A DNA stretch of 18,523 bases from NCBI GenBank assembly GCA_002439085.1, contig DJSW01000001.1, positions 1-18,523 on the forward strand, given 5' to 3'. Below, piece by piece: positions 5,889 to 12,833 of this stretch. Source of the DNA: Alphaproteobacteria bacterium UBA6324 (GTDB taxonomy: Bacteria; Pseudomonadota; Alphaproteobacteria; CAAGCB01; CAG-977). Made by a program: the position numbers and the translations under genes. The notes under the pieces are model-generated. The model was not told the origin of the DNA and searched no databases. It saw nothing but the letters and a program-made list of their open reading frames with translations. Numbering within the stretch: the stretch's first letter is position 1; each line of letters starts with the position of its first letter.

Positions 5889-6530
5889 TCAGCGCGCTTT
5901 ATCGGCCGCGGCTTTTTGCAAAGCGATTTGGCGGGCGGCCAGCTGATGTTCAATCTTGTCCATCGTTTTGGCGGACGGTTGCCATCCGAAACGGATGCCG
6001 GTCGCTTTGTGGATTTTTTCGGCTCTGTCCAGAACGGCGAAGTTTTTCTGACCCGTGCGGACGTTGTGCAGATAGGCGTTGATGTCGTCAACGTTGTATT
6101 GCGACGTGATGCCGATCAAAGTGCGATAGCTTTCGATCAGGTTGTTCGGGTTGTGGTTCAAATCCTTCAATTCCGGATTCAGCTTCGTCAGTTTGCCGAT
6201 TTCGGTGTTGATTTCTTTCAACGCGGCGGGGATTTCGCCTTTCAGCGTTTCGCCGGCCTGCCGTGTCACGGGATCCTGCGACGCCATAAAGCTGGAGGCG
6301 ATCGAATATTTTAAAAAGCGTTTGCGGTAATCGTATTCCGCGAAAGCGGCCTCTTTCCCGTCAACGAATTTGTACCGGCCGGCAATGCCCTTTAAACCGG
6401 TTTCATCCTCCATCCGGACGGCGTGAGCGGTATAGCGCGGGCGTCCGTCCACCATATATCTGCCGCCACGGTCGTAGGCTTTTTCCATATAGGCGGTCGC
6501 TTCTTGAACCGAGGAAAATCTTTCAGCCAT
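5889..6530 (-). CDS. Hypothetical protein, 213 residues
   Basis: No family is recognised. ATG 6530 is chosen because AAAGGA lies 9 bp upstream; the longer frame would need a TTG at 6548 that overlaps this site. The product is soluble and charged, with no signal peptide or membrane segment. Its N-terminal part is rich in aromatic and charged residues (GGRYMVDGRPRYTAHAVRM). The middle is helical (about residues 85-120, with repeated Glu/Lys/Leu), and the C terminus is an Ala/Lys-rich helix. It is a single-gene unit: a strong promoter at 6560-6588 and an intrinsic terminator at 5823-5856 bracket it. It could be a chromosomal gene of a narrow lineage or a phage remnant gene; the sequence does not decide. 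Confidence 0.8.
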   Translation of the reverse strand: MAERFSSVQEATAYMEKAYDRGGRYMVDGRPRYTAHAVRMEDETGLKGIAGRYKFVDGKEAAFAEYDYRKRFLKYSIASSFMASQDPVTRQAGETLKGEIPAALKEINTEIGKLTKLNPELKDLNHNPNNLIESYRTLIGITSQYNVDDINAYLHNVRTGQKNFAVLDRAEKIHKATGIRFGWQPSAKTMDKIEHQLAARQIALQKAAADKAR

Positions 6531-6559
6531 AATTGTTTGTCCTTTCAAACTTTTTTAAA

Positions 6560-6588
6560 AACATAAATCCGAAAGATTGATTTGTCAA
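6560..6588 (-). promoter_or_regulatory. Strong sigma-70-like promoter of the 5889-6530 gene
   Basis: On the minus strand a perfect TTGACA (588-583 of this kilobase) is followed after 17 bp by TATGTT (565-560), 30 bp upstream of the start codon. Confidence 0.65.
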
Positions 6589-6607
6589 ACATTTTTTCAA
6601 AACGATG

Positions 6608-6643
6608 AAAAAACGGCGGGGAAAGATGTTTCCGCCGCCGTTT
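6608..6643 (-). terminator. Intrinsic terminator of the 6661-6993 gene
   Basis: Minus-strand AAACGGCGG pairs with CCGCCGTTT (9 bp), with an inner GGAAA/TTTCC stem, followed by TTT. It lies 18 bp after the stop codon. Confidence 0.8.
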
Positions 6644-6660
6644 CAAGCAAGGAAAAAGGA

Positions 6661-6993
6661 TTATTTCGATTTTTTCTTTTTGCCTGTTTTTTTTCGCATC
6701 GCGGCGAATTCGGACAGATCCAGCGAAGCCAGTTTTTCAACGCTGTCCAGAATTTGGGAAATCGTGATGAAATTGATGATTCTGTCCCGAACGGCTTCGT
6801 TGTCTTCAACTTCGTCCAACAGCGGTTTCAACGCCAGAATGTTGTCGTTGCAAAAATGCTGCAACGCGGCGATGACGGCGGACAATTCCTCTTGGCTGTC
6901 CGGCGAAAACAGATCGGCCGGATCGTTTTCCGTTTCCAATTCGTCGAATTCATCCTGTTCGGCGGCGAATTTTTCTTCTTTTTTCTTTCCCAT
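6661..6993 (-). CDS. Hypothetical small protein, 110 residues, charged ends
   Basis: No family is recognised. ATG 6993 is preferred: AAAGGA lies 9 bp upstream, whereas the longer frame begins at a TTG (7014). The protein starts and ends with lysine clusters (MGKKKEEK and KKTGKKKKSK). It has an acidic stretch at about residues 12-35 (DEFDELETEND) and a helical core from about 37 to 95. No membrane segment or cysteine motif is present apart from one Cys. The layout, a helical core between basic tails, would fit a nucleic-acid- or ribosome-associated protein, but this is only a guess. It has its own promoter with an overlapping palindrome (7027-7060) and its own terminator. Confidence 0.75.
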   Translation of the reverse strand: MGKKKEEKFAAEQDEFDELETENDPADLFSPDSQEELSAVIAALQHFCNDNILALKPLLDEVEDNEAVRDRIINFITISQILDSVEKLASLDLSEFAAMRKKTGKKKKSK

Positions 6994-7026
6994 GGCGGCG
7001 CGTCCTTTGTTCAAAATGGAATATGG

Positions 7027-7060
7027 TTCATATTACATATGAAATCGGTTGAAAAATCAA
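7027..7060 (-). promoter_or_regulatory. Promoter with an overlapping palindromic operator candidate
   Basis: Minus strand: TTGATT (7060-7055), 17 bp, TGTAAT (7037-7032). A perfect 7-bp-arm palindrome, TTCATAT-TAC-ATATGAA (7027-7043), covers the -10 element, which is where a repressor would bind. Confidence 0.5.
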
Positions 7061-7122
7061 GGAGGGAGGTAAAACGGAAAAAAGATTTTTTAAAAGGGTT
7101 CTCGCCCCTTTGTCCCACGCAT

Positions 7123-7152
7123 AAAAAAAACACCCTTTCGGGTGTCTTTTTT
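7123..7152 (-). terminator. Intrinsic terminator after tRNA-Asp
   Basis: ACACCC-GAAA-GGGTGT hairpin (minus strand) followed by eight T. A/T runs on both sides make it potentially bidirectional. Confidence 0.85.
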
Positions 7153-7154
7153 AA

Positions 7155-7232
7155 TGGCGGGAGCGACGGGGCTCGAACCCGCGACCTTCGGCGTGACAGG
7201 CCGACGCTCTAACCAAACTGAGCTACGCCCCC
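7155..7232 (-). tRNA. tRNA-Asp (anticodon GTC), CCA encoded
   Basis: On the minus strand the acceptor GGGGGCG pairs with CGCTCCC (one G-U). The anticodon stem TCGGC/GCCGA encloses CTGTCAC with anticodon GTC, and the T-arm carries GTTCGAG. The discriminator is G and CCA is encoded. It is followed by an intrinsic terminator and preceded by its own promoter. Confidence 0.97.
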
Positions 7233-7244
7233 GCAACAAGGATG

Positions 7245-7273
7245 TTTATATAGATATCCGCCGGTCATTGCAA
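7245..7273 (-). promoter_or_regulatory. Promoter of tRNA-Asp
   Basis: Minus strand: TTGCAA (7273-7268), 17 bp, TATAAA (7250-7245), 12 bp before the mature tRNA. Confidence 0.6.
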
Positions 7274-7283
7274 GTGTTTTTTT

Positions 7284-8255
7284 TCACTTTTTCGCATTTT
7301 TTTGAATTATGCCCGAAAGCCCCAGAAATGCAGGGTATTCGGACACCATGACGTATGTCGGAATGCGCGACAGGTAAGAGGTGAAGCGTCCTTTGGCCTC
7401 AAATCTGACGCGGAAAGACGATTCTTTGAACATATCCAGCAAACCGTCGCGCGGGATGATGCCGCCCGCGATGTAAACGCCGCCCAACGCGCCGGCGGTC
7501 AACGCCAGATTCCCCGCCAGCGTGCCCAGCAAACCGAACATCATTTGAACGGATTCGCGGCACAGCGGATCGCCGCCGATCGCTTTGCCGGAAATTTCCT
7601 CCGGCGGCAGGGAAACGGGCTGTTCGCCGCGCAAAGTCAGCAGCGTTCTGTACAAATTCGTTAATCCCATGCCGGACACGACGCGTTCGGCGGAAACGTG
7701 GCCGTATTCCTGACGCAGGGCGGCGATGACGCGTTCCTCTTCGGGATAGGGGGCGGGCATCGTCGCGTGGCCGCCTTCGCTGGCCAACGCTTTCCATGAT
7801 CCGTCCGATTCGGGGACGAGAATCGACACGCCCAGTCCCGTTCCGGGGCCGACGACAACGATCGGAAAGCCCGCGGTCGGATTTCCCGTGCCGATTTTAA
7901 CTTTCTGGCCGTCCGTCAGCAAAGGCACGGCCAACGCCTGCGCGACAAAGTCGTTGACGACGGTCAAAGAATCGAACCCCAGTTCTTTTTTCAAAGCGGA
8001 AATCGAAAAGCTCCAGTTGCAATTCGTCAAGGAAACCGTGTCGTCCAAAACGGGGCAGGCGACGGCGAACGCGCCGGCCGAAACGTTGGCCGGCGATCCG
8101 GCGCGTTTCAAATATTCTTTGGCGGCGGCGGCGGGCGAATCGTAATCGCCGCCGTGCAACGTCATCGGGGCGGAAATTTCACCGTTGGCGGAACACAAGG
8201 CGAAACGGGCGTTTGTGCCGCCGATATCGGCAATTAAACCTAAAAATTCGGACAT
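7284..8255 (-). CDS. glk: Glucokinase, proteobacterial type
   Basis: A 323-residue enzyme that phosphorylates glucose with ATP to glucose-6-phosphate in the cytoplasm. The phosphate-binding motif DIGGTNAR is at residues 10-17. The catalytic aspartate is D102 in VVNDF, GPGTGLG is at 136-142 and the sugar-contact motif EGGH is at 160-163. The length matches the proteobacterial Glk family (COG0837), which is distinct from the ROK kinases. ATG 8255 is chosen because AAAGGA lies 6 bp upstream; the ATG at 8270 has no site. It follows the IscX-like gene by 67 bp with no convincing promoter or terminator between, so it is likely the last gene of the leftward operon that starts with the RNase J-like gene. 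tRNA-Asp follows 51 bp later on the same strand. Confidence 0.93.
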   Translation of the reverse strand: MSEFLGLIADIGGTNARFALCSANGEISAPMTLHGGDYDSPAAAAKEYLKRAGSPANVSAGAFAVACPVLDDTVSLTNCNWSFSISALKKELGFDSLTVVNDFVAQALAVPLLTDGQKVKIGTGNPTAGFPIVVVGPGTGLGVSILVPESDGSWKALASEGGHATMPAPYPEEERVIAALRQEYGHVSAERVVSGMGLTNLYRTLLTLRGEQPVSLPPEEISGKAIGGDPLCRESVQMMFGLLGTLAGNLALTAGALGGVYIAGGIIPRDGLLDMFKESSFRVRFEAKGRFTSYLSRIPTYVMVSEYPAFLGLSGIIQKNAKK

Positions 8256-8322
8256 ATTCGTTCCTTTCATTCGTTTTAAAAAAAGAATGACACAATGCGG
8301 TTAAAAGTAAACAGAAAACAGA

Positions 8323-8565
8323 TCAAATGTTCGCGTCGGAAACGCCATCGCCGGTTGCGTCGCCGTCGCGAATCTCCGCCCAAGCCGATTTGACGGCCCA
8401 CAAATAAACGCCGTCGTCGGGCGGGGCGGGCAGGTTTTCCGCCTGATCCAAAGCCGTCATCATTCGCCGCAATTCGTCGTCGGACAAGGAAAGCAAATCG
8501 GTTCGCGGATGCTGTTCGGCCAACGCGGCCGCCCAAAAACGCACATTTTTCCAATCAGCGTTCAT
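8323..8565 (-). CDS. IscX-like (YfhJ) small acidic protein
   Basis: An 80-residue acidic protein. The pattern W..V..WAAALAEQHPRTDLLSL, then DELRRMM, ending in YLWAVKSAWAEI, resembles the IscX fold, in which ALAEKHPDVDP and ILEAIQMAWLDE occupy the same places. IscX binds iron and the cysteine desulfurase IscS and tunes Fe-S cluster assembly. The residues after the first helix diverge from the usual FTDLHKWV, so this is a distant member if it is one. The start is well supported by GGAGG 4 bp upstream, and it overlaps the end of the RNase J-like gene by 11 bp, indicating translational coupling. No isc or suf gene is in the window. Confidence 0.6.
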   Translation of the reverse strand: MNADWKNVRFWAAALAEQHPRTDLLSLSDDELRRMMTALDQAENLPAPPDDGVYLWAVKSAWAEIRDGDATGDGVSDANI

Positions 8566-10159
8566 GTTTCCTCCGGTCGATCAGGGAAACGGGGCGGGCG
8601 TGCTTGCGCCGCCAATCGGCGATTTTTTGCGAAGCCCGCTGTTGCCGCATCATCAAAAAGTCTTTGCCGGCCGGACAGCTGTAGCCGTTGTCCGACGTTT
8701 TGACAAAAGAGGTCGCAAATGAACCGTCCGCGTTTCGGACGTGCGTTAATCCGAACCAGTTCGGGCTTTTTTCCGAAACGATCCGGCATCCCTGACGGTC
8801 AACGGCGACGGTCGATCCGTTGTGCGGATAATCGGGCAGGGTTTGAAAACCGTAGCGCATCGCCAAAGCATTTAAAACATCGGCCTTTTCGCGGGAACAA
8901 TGCACCGGTGCGACCGTTCGGGGGGCGATGTTGTTGGCGATTTTGACGAAATCGTCCGCCTGCGCGTGCCCCGACCCGTACAGGCGCGGATATTGGTCGC
9001 CCGTGACGACGGTCAGGTCTGAAAATTGCTCTTTTTTCAAAAAGAACTGCAGCTTTTCGTTTTTGTCGCCGCTGGTCGGGGTGATGACGACGGCGTCTTT
9101 TTCCAGCGGAAAATCAGACTTTCCCCCCGTCAGACGGCGGATGAACGGCGAGGCGGATTCCATGTAAATGCCCGTTGTGATCGTGATGCTTGTTTTCGGA
9201 TCCAACCCGCCGTTCGCGCCCGCGATTTGAATATTTGGACATTTGCGGCGCAAATCGTATCCCGACAGCGGCAAAGCCATGACGTTGCTTTCCATGAACG
9301 CGCCGCCGTTGATGATCACGTTTTTTCCGGCCGCGGCCGCCGCGGAAACCACGGACGCCATCCGTTCCATGTGCGCCGCGGGCAAAACGGCGACAATCTG
9401 TTTGTCTTTGTGCTTTTGAAACAGCAGTTTGTAAGTGTCGAATACTTCGGATTCGTATGTGGCGTGTCCCTTTAAATGGGTGGCCGTCGCGTCAAAGGTC
9501 ATCAAATCGACGCCGCCGTTTTTGCCGATTTTTTTGCAGGCGTTCAAATCGACGCCGCGCCCCAAAAACGACGTTTCGTCGGCTTTGGTGTCGCCGGAAT
9601 GGAAAATCGCCCCGTTCGGATCCGATATTTTAAAGCTGAAACATCCGGGGACGGAATGTGACGCGGGGAACGCTTCGACGGTCATGTTGCCGATTTTGAC
9701 GGCGTCGCCCGCGTGCAACATTTTCATTTCCGGCCATTGCGACGGGGAAAATCCGTTGTCGATCAGCCCCTTTTTCAAAACGTTCAAAGTGTGCTGCGAT
9801 CCATAGACGGCGGGCAGTTTCGCCCCCATGTGCAAGTATTCGTAAACACCGGCGATATGGTCGGAATGACAGTGGGTCAGGAAAATCGCGGCGGCGGGCG
9901 TTTCGGGCGCGTCCTGCCCCGGAACGTTCAGGCAGTCGTCCAAAGCGGGGACAACCTTGTCAAACCGTCCGGCCGCGAAATCGCGCGGGACTTCGTGCTG
10001 CCCCATGTCAACGATAACGGTCGCGCGTTCGGTTTCGCCCGTTTTCGCGTTTTCGCAGACCGATGAAAAAGTGTGACAGCTGGCCCAGATGTCCGTCGCG
10101 TTGTTTCCGCCGCGCGGCGTCCAGAACAATCCCGACTTGACGTTTTGATTACCAGACAT
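8555..10159 (-). CDS. RNase J-like metallo-beta-lactamase / beta-CASP protein (divergent)
   Basis: A 534-residue protein. The zinc-binding motif HCHSDH is at residues 96-101. A third histidine lies at H168 (ASHSVPG) and an aspartate at D190 (HSGDTK). A beta-CASP insert follows, with TFDAT near 221-225, YGSGHAQ at 394-400 and PVHCSREK at 419-426. This order matches RNase J and related nucleases, which cut RNA endo- and exonucleolytically. The N terminus (FWTPRGGNNATDIWASCH) is not the usual GGxxEIGxN, and the C-terminal roughly 80 residues are short and basic. It may therefore be a divergent branch rather than the housekeeping RNase J. It is the first gene of an operon with the IscX-like and glucokinase genes, from a good promoter at 10193-10221. 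AAGGA directly abuts the ATG, which is unusually close. Confidence 0.8.
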   Translation of the reverse strand: MSGNQNVKSGLFWTPRGGNNATDIWASCHTFSSVCENAKTGETERATVIVDMGQHEVPRDFAAGRFDKVVPALDDCLNVPGQDAPETPAAAIFLTHCHSDHIAGVYEYLHMGAKLPAVYGSQHTLNVLKKGLIDNGFSPSQWPEMKMLHAGDAVKIGNMTVEAFPASHSVPGCFSFKISDPNGAIFHSGDTKADETSFLGRGVDLNACKKIGKNGGVDLMTFDATATHLKGHATYESEVFDTYKLLFQKHKDKQIVAVLPAAHMERMASVVSAAAAAGKNVIINGGAFMESNVMALPLSGYDLRRKCPNIQIAGANGGLDPKTSITITTGIYMESASPFIRRLTGGKSDFPLEKDAVVITPTSGDKNEKLQFFLKKEQFSDLTVVTGDQYPRLYGSGHAQADDFVKIANNIAPRTVAPVHCSREKADVLNALAMRYGFQTLPDYPHNGSTVAVDRQGCRIVSEKSPNWFGLTHVRNADGSFATSFVKTSDNGYSCPAGKDFLMMRQQRASQKIADWRRKHARPVSLIDRRKHER

Positions 10160-10192
10160 TCCTTCGTCCCGTTATGATACCGGATGAATGGA

Positions 10193-10221
10193 AGTATAAG
10201 AGGGGCGGACGGGTTTGACAA
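10193..10221 (-). promoter_or_regulatory. Promoter of the RNase J-like / IscX-like / glk operon
   Basis: Minus strand: TTGTCA (10221-10216), 17 bp, TATACT (10198-10193), 34 bp upstream of the start codon. Confidence 0.65.
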
Positions 10222-10242
10222 GGAAATTTTGTCTAAAATCCG

Positions 10243-11046
10243 TCAATTTTTCCGGACGGCGGCCTTGGCGGGGTCGTCTTCAAACACGGGTTCGTCGGAC
10301 GCGGCGGCTTTTTTGGCGGCCATATACGCCTCCAGCTTCGCTTTGCGCCATTGCGCGGCCATTTCACGGCTTTCCGGCGATCCGGGTTTGATCGTGTCCA
10401 CGTTTTTCTTGCGCGCTTTCTTTTTAATCCGTTCCACTTTTTTATTCAGGCGGGCGACCGTTTTTTTGGATACGTCGCGCGTTTCAGCCTTTTGATCCGG
10501 TGCGGCCGGATTGCCATATTTTGTCAGGCGGTTCCACGTTTCCAGCAACTTGTCTTCGTACCGGAAAGCCTTGTGCGCGGTTTTGGAATGGTATCGGGTG
10601 GCCGCTTCGCCCCACGATTTCGTTTCGCGGTAGTTGCGCTTTAAAAATTCGGCGGCGTAGGCGACGTTCTTCGCGGGATCCAAAGCGTCTTCAAGGCTTT
10701 TGAACGCGTCTGGGTGGTATTTCAGGTTGATTTGCATACATCCGACATCCACGTTGTCCACGCCCTTTTCCCGCAAGGCGCGGACGGCGTCCAAAGCTTC
10801 TTGTTTCGAGGGGTAGAACTTTCCGTTTCCCTCCGCCGTCACCGTCCACGGCCACGAAACGCCGGTCGGGTAAGCTTTGGAATACCGGCCGCTTTCGACC
10901 AAAGCGATCGCCCCCAGCAGGTTGGTTTGGATGCCTTCACGCTTTTCCAGCCGCACGGCCTCTTTCAAACACAGTAGCGAATCGTCGGCCGCGGCGCAAA
11001 ACGGCGCGGCGCACAGGCTTAAAGCGAACAAAAAGAGGCGTTTCAT
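10243..11046 (-). CDS. Secreted lytic transglycosylase (SLT domain)
   Basis: A 267-residue protein with a signal peptide at 1-20 (MKRLFLFALSLCAAPFCAAA). The SLT-type muramidase domain follows, with the catalytic glutamate E51 in ALVESGRY. VGCMQINLKYH is at 101-111 and the late motif TRYHSK at about 150-155. Such enzymes cleave the MurNAc-GlcNAc bond of peptidoglycan in the periplasm with formation of 1,6-anhydro ends. The C-terminal third (about residues 185-267) is highly basic and helical (KKVERIKKKARKKN), unusual for a small SLT protein. It may bind the wall or membrane. ATG 11046 has AGGA 5 bp upstream; the longer open frame is not coding. It starts 7 bp after the FGase gene stop, so the two form an operon. 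A SLT domain of this style is also found in secretion systems and phages, but no such genes surround it. Confidence 0.88.
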   Translation of the reverse strand: MKRLFLFALSLCAAPFCAAADDSLLCLKEAVRLEKREGIQTNLLGAIALVESGRYSKAYPTGVSWPWTVTAEGNGKFYPSKQEALDAVRALREKGVDNVDVGCMQINLKYHPDAFKSLEDALDPAKNVAYAAEFLKRNYRETKSWGEAATRYHSKTAHKAFRYEDKLLETWNRLTKYGNPAAPDQKAETRDVSKKTVARLNKKVERIKKKARKKNVDTIKPGSPESREMAAQWRKAKLEAYMAAKKAAASDEPVFEDDPAKAAVRKN

Positions 11047-11053
11047 CGTTTTC

Positions 11054-11953
11054 CTACAGCGGCAGAGTCGGCAGAACCCGTAAAAATCGTTCCATGAACA
11101 GGGACAGCTTACGCCATAACGTGTTAAAATTTTCCGAAGGCAGGTAATGTTTGCTGTCCCAATACAAATGACGCCCCGTTTCGATTTGCAGCGCGTGGCT
11201 GCGCAGGGCGGGGCGGCCGTAGTGCAAAGTCGTGTACGCCCCGCTGTAGGGCAGGTTGATCGTGACGGAAAATCCGGCGTCACGCAGCAATTCGGCGGCG
11301 GCGATCGCGATTTGCGGGGCGCAGGCGGCGCCGTCCCCCGTTCCCAACACGAAATCCGGCATTTTGCCGTTCGTCAGCCGTTCCGGCGGCAGCAAAGGCA
11401 TGGAATGCAGGTCGATCAGCAGCGATTTGCCGAAAACGGCCAGATTCTTTTTAATCAGGCTTTCCAACGCCGCGTGATAGGGCAGGTGAACGTCGGTCAA
11501 GCGTTCCTGTTCGACCGCGAACGACAGCTTTTTACGGTAAATCAGCTTGTTCGCGTTCAGCTGGCGCGCGATGACGCCGAATCCGTTTTTGACGCGCGGC
11601 GAATCGGTTTGCGACTGGCTGGGGATCGAATCGGAAAACATGGTCGGATCCAATTCCAGCGGGTGGCGGTTCAAATCGACCCACGCCCGCCCGTAAACCG
11701 CGGATAACAGCGGGATTCCCATGGCCGGCGCAAACGAAAACAGCCGATCGACGGCGGCGTCTTCATATTGTTGAAAATCGGCCAGCTTCAAATCCGTCAA
11801 ATGGAACAGCCGTTCGGGATAAAACGTGCCGCTGTGCGGCGACGCCAAAACGACGGGAACGGACGGTTTTCCGGACTTTTCCAACAAAAACGGCGGATAG
11901 TTTTTCAGCGTCGTCAATTTTTTTTTCACCTGTCGTGTATTTTTTTGTTGCAT
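11054..11953 (-). CDS. N-formylglutamate amidohydrolase family (FGase, HutG-like) protein
   Basis: A 299-residue cytoplasmic hydrolase of the FGase family (PF05013). Visible motifs are SPHSG (residues 38-42), DLNR (93-96), GFGV (124-127), DLHSMP (181-186), DFVLGT and PYSGAYTTLHYG. The histidines in SPHSG and DLHS fit the metal site. The family hydrolyses N-formylglutamate, the last step of one histidine-degradation route, or N-formimino analogues. No other hut gene is near, so the in vivo substrate may differ. The ATG at 11953 lacks a strong ribosome binding site. It is the first gene of a two-gene operon with the transglycosylase and diverges from tRNA-Val. Confidence 0.85.
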   Translation of the reverse strand: MQQKNTRQVKKKLTTLKNYPPFLLEKSGKPSVPVVLASPHSGTFYPERLFHLTDLKLADFQQYEDAAVDRLFSFAPAMGIPLLSAVYGRAWVDLNRHPLELDPTMFSDSIPSQSQTDSPRVKNGFGVIARQLNANKLIYRKKLSFAVEQERLTDVHLPYHAALESLIKKNLAVFGKSLLIDLHSMPLLPPERLTNGKMPDFVLGTGDGAACAPQIAIAAAELLRDAGFSVTINLPYSGAYTTLHYGRPALRSHALQIETGRHLYWDSKHYLPSENFNTLWRKLSLFMERFLRVLPTLPL

Positions 11954-11974
11954 TCATCAAAAGAAATCTATAAA
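11945..11974 (+). promoter_or_regulatory. Candidate promoter of tRNA-Val
   Basis: TTGTTG (11945-11950), 18 bp, TATAAA (11969-11974). The same TATAAA -10 is used by the tRNA-Asp promoter. It overlaps the start of the divergent FGase gene. Confidence 0.4.
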
Positions 11975-12003
11975 AGCATAAATCATCTTGTTGCGATAAG
12001 CAA
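11975..12003 (-). promoter_or_regulatory. Candidate promoter of the FGase-transglycosylase operon
   Basis: Minus strand: TTGCTT (12003-11998), 17 bp, TATGCT (11980-11975). It lies between tRNA-Val and the FGase start. Confidence 0.4.
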
Positions 12004-12006
12004 CAA
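11988..12006. repeat. Perfect hairpin just before tRNA-Val
   Basis: TTGTTGC-GATAA-GCAACAA, 7-bp arms, ending 4 bp before the mature tRNA. It may be a leader hairpin of the precursor or a binding site between the divergent promoters. Confidence 0.5.
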
Positions 12007-12010
12007 CAAC

Positions 12011-12085
<75 letters not shown>

Positions 12086-12091
12086 ATTCTT

Positions 12092-12125
12092 AAAGCCTTG
12101 AAGTCCGCCGCTTCAAGGCTTTTTT
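12092..12125 (+). terminator. Intrinsic terminator after tRNA-Val
   Basis: A 12-bp perfect stem (AAAGCCTTGAAG/CTTCAAGGCTTT) with a 7-nt loop and a T-run. Confidence 0.9.
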
Positions 12126-12216
12126 CATATCAGAAAAACAGGCAGTCTTTCTACGGGTTTATGTTGCAAATGCAATAAAAATAATCAAAGAGCGCACATT
12201 TTATCGTACACGATAT

Positions 12217-12403
12217 TGTAAGACGAAAGATAGTTTTATACATTTCAAACAGGCGGGATAAAGTGGGATTAAACGGGATATAACGGGATAGAAACGGCAG
12301 GAAACCTTAAATTTTCGGGCGGCGGTGATGTCGCCTTTAAATTTTTTGGCGCGAGATGGTTTTAACTTTTTTTCCTAAAAAACGCGGGATAGTTTTAACT
12401 TTA
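12217..12403 (+). mobile_element. Candidate left end of the Mu-like prophage with transposase-binding sites
   Basis: Mu-type ends start with 5'-TG and carry three transposase sites in attL. Here TGTAAGACG begins at 12217. GATAGTTTTATACATTT (12229-12245), GATGGTTTTAACTTT (12355-12369) and GATAGTTTTAACTTT (12388-12402) are three related sites. The last two share the extended pattern CGCGRGATRGTTTTAACTTT. The spacings (126 and 33 bp) resemble the L1-L2-L3 arrangement of Mu. A rival TG is at 12162. The right end and target duplication are outside the window, so the exact junction is inferred. Confidence 0.4.
12254..12293 (+). repeat. Four tandem 10-bp direct repeats (GGGATA core)
   Basis: cgggataaag, tgggattaaa, cgggatataa and cgggatagaa follow one another with an exact 10-bp period. 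The GGGATA core also occurs in the transposase-site candidate at 12386-12391. A 10-bp period puts all copies on one face of the helix. Confidence 0.8.
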
Positions 12404-12406
12404 ACG

Positions 12407-12431
12407 GTCGGGGAAAACCCCCGACTTTTTT
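12407..12431 (+). terminator. Rightward terminator between the phage end and the repressor operon
   Basis: GTCGGGG-AAAAC-CCCCGAC followed by six T on the plus strand. It lies directly after the stop of the leftward gene, so it blocks rightward readthrough from the chromosome and may help end the leftward transcript. Confidence 0.75.
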
Positions 12432-12786
12432 AAGGACAAAAACGCCGTTTCGTATCGTTTAAGATTTTTTCGGCTTCGTCAAACTGATGACACGGCATTT
12501 TACCGATGGTTTCATACTTGAAATGCGCTTTTAAAGCCTTATAAATCGCCATTTTCGACGTTTTGCCGCAAGCGGCGGTTCGTTTAACCAAGTCGGTCAG
12601 AACGTCCTTTTGCGCCGCCGAGATACGGCATGAAAGCGAAAAAGTTTCTTTGCCGCGCGGACGGAGTGCCAAGCCGCCCGCGCCAATAAGCAAGAGCGCA
12701 AGCGTTAAAGCGATTAACCGCTTTGTTAAACGGTGTTTTTCAGTCCGGTTAAACAGGTTTTTGATTTCGTTTAAATCTGTATCCAT
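12430..12786 (-). CDS. Membrane-anchored protein with ORF6C-like C-terminal domain
   Basis: A 118-residue protein. ATG 12786 is chosen for the excellent AAAGGAG 6 bp upstream; the longer frame lacks one. Residues 1-22 are charged, 23-42 form one hydrophobic helix (LIALTLALLLIGAGGLAL), and 52-112 form a helical domain. That domain has the pattern ISAAQKDVLTDLV, AIYKALKAHFKYETI and QFDEAEKIL. This matches the style of the ORF6C domain found at the C terminus of phage antirepressors (a Q-rich helix, then YKALKxxFxVxxYxxIPxxxFxEAxxxL). Such domains usually follow an HTH or Bro-N domain and not a membrane helix. It lies 47 bp downstream of the repressor and is probably co-expressed in the lysogen. 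The gene itself is well supported; the domain name is inferred. Confidence 0.75.
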   Translation of the reverse strand: MDTDLNEIKNLFNRTEKHRLTKRLIALTLALLLIGAGGLALRPRGKETFSLSCRISAAQKDVLTDLVKRTAACGKTSKMAIYKALKAHFKYETIGKMPCHQFDEAEKILNDTKRRFCP

Positions 12787-12833
12787 AGGTAACTCCTTTT
12801 GTTTTGAAATTGGAAACAAAAGGAGCAATACGC

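Noticed and set aside
7266..7290. AAGTG/CACTT hairpin at the end of glk as its terminator
   Set aside because: The stem is only 5 bp and there is no T-run downstream on the minus strand.
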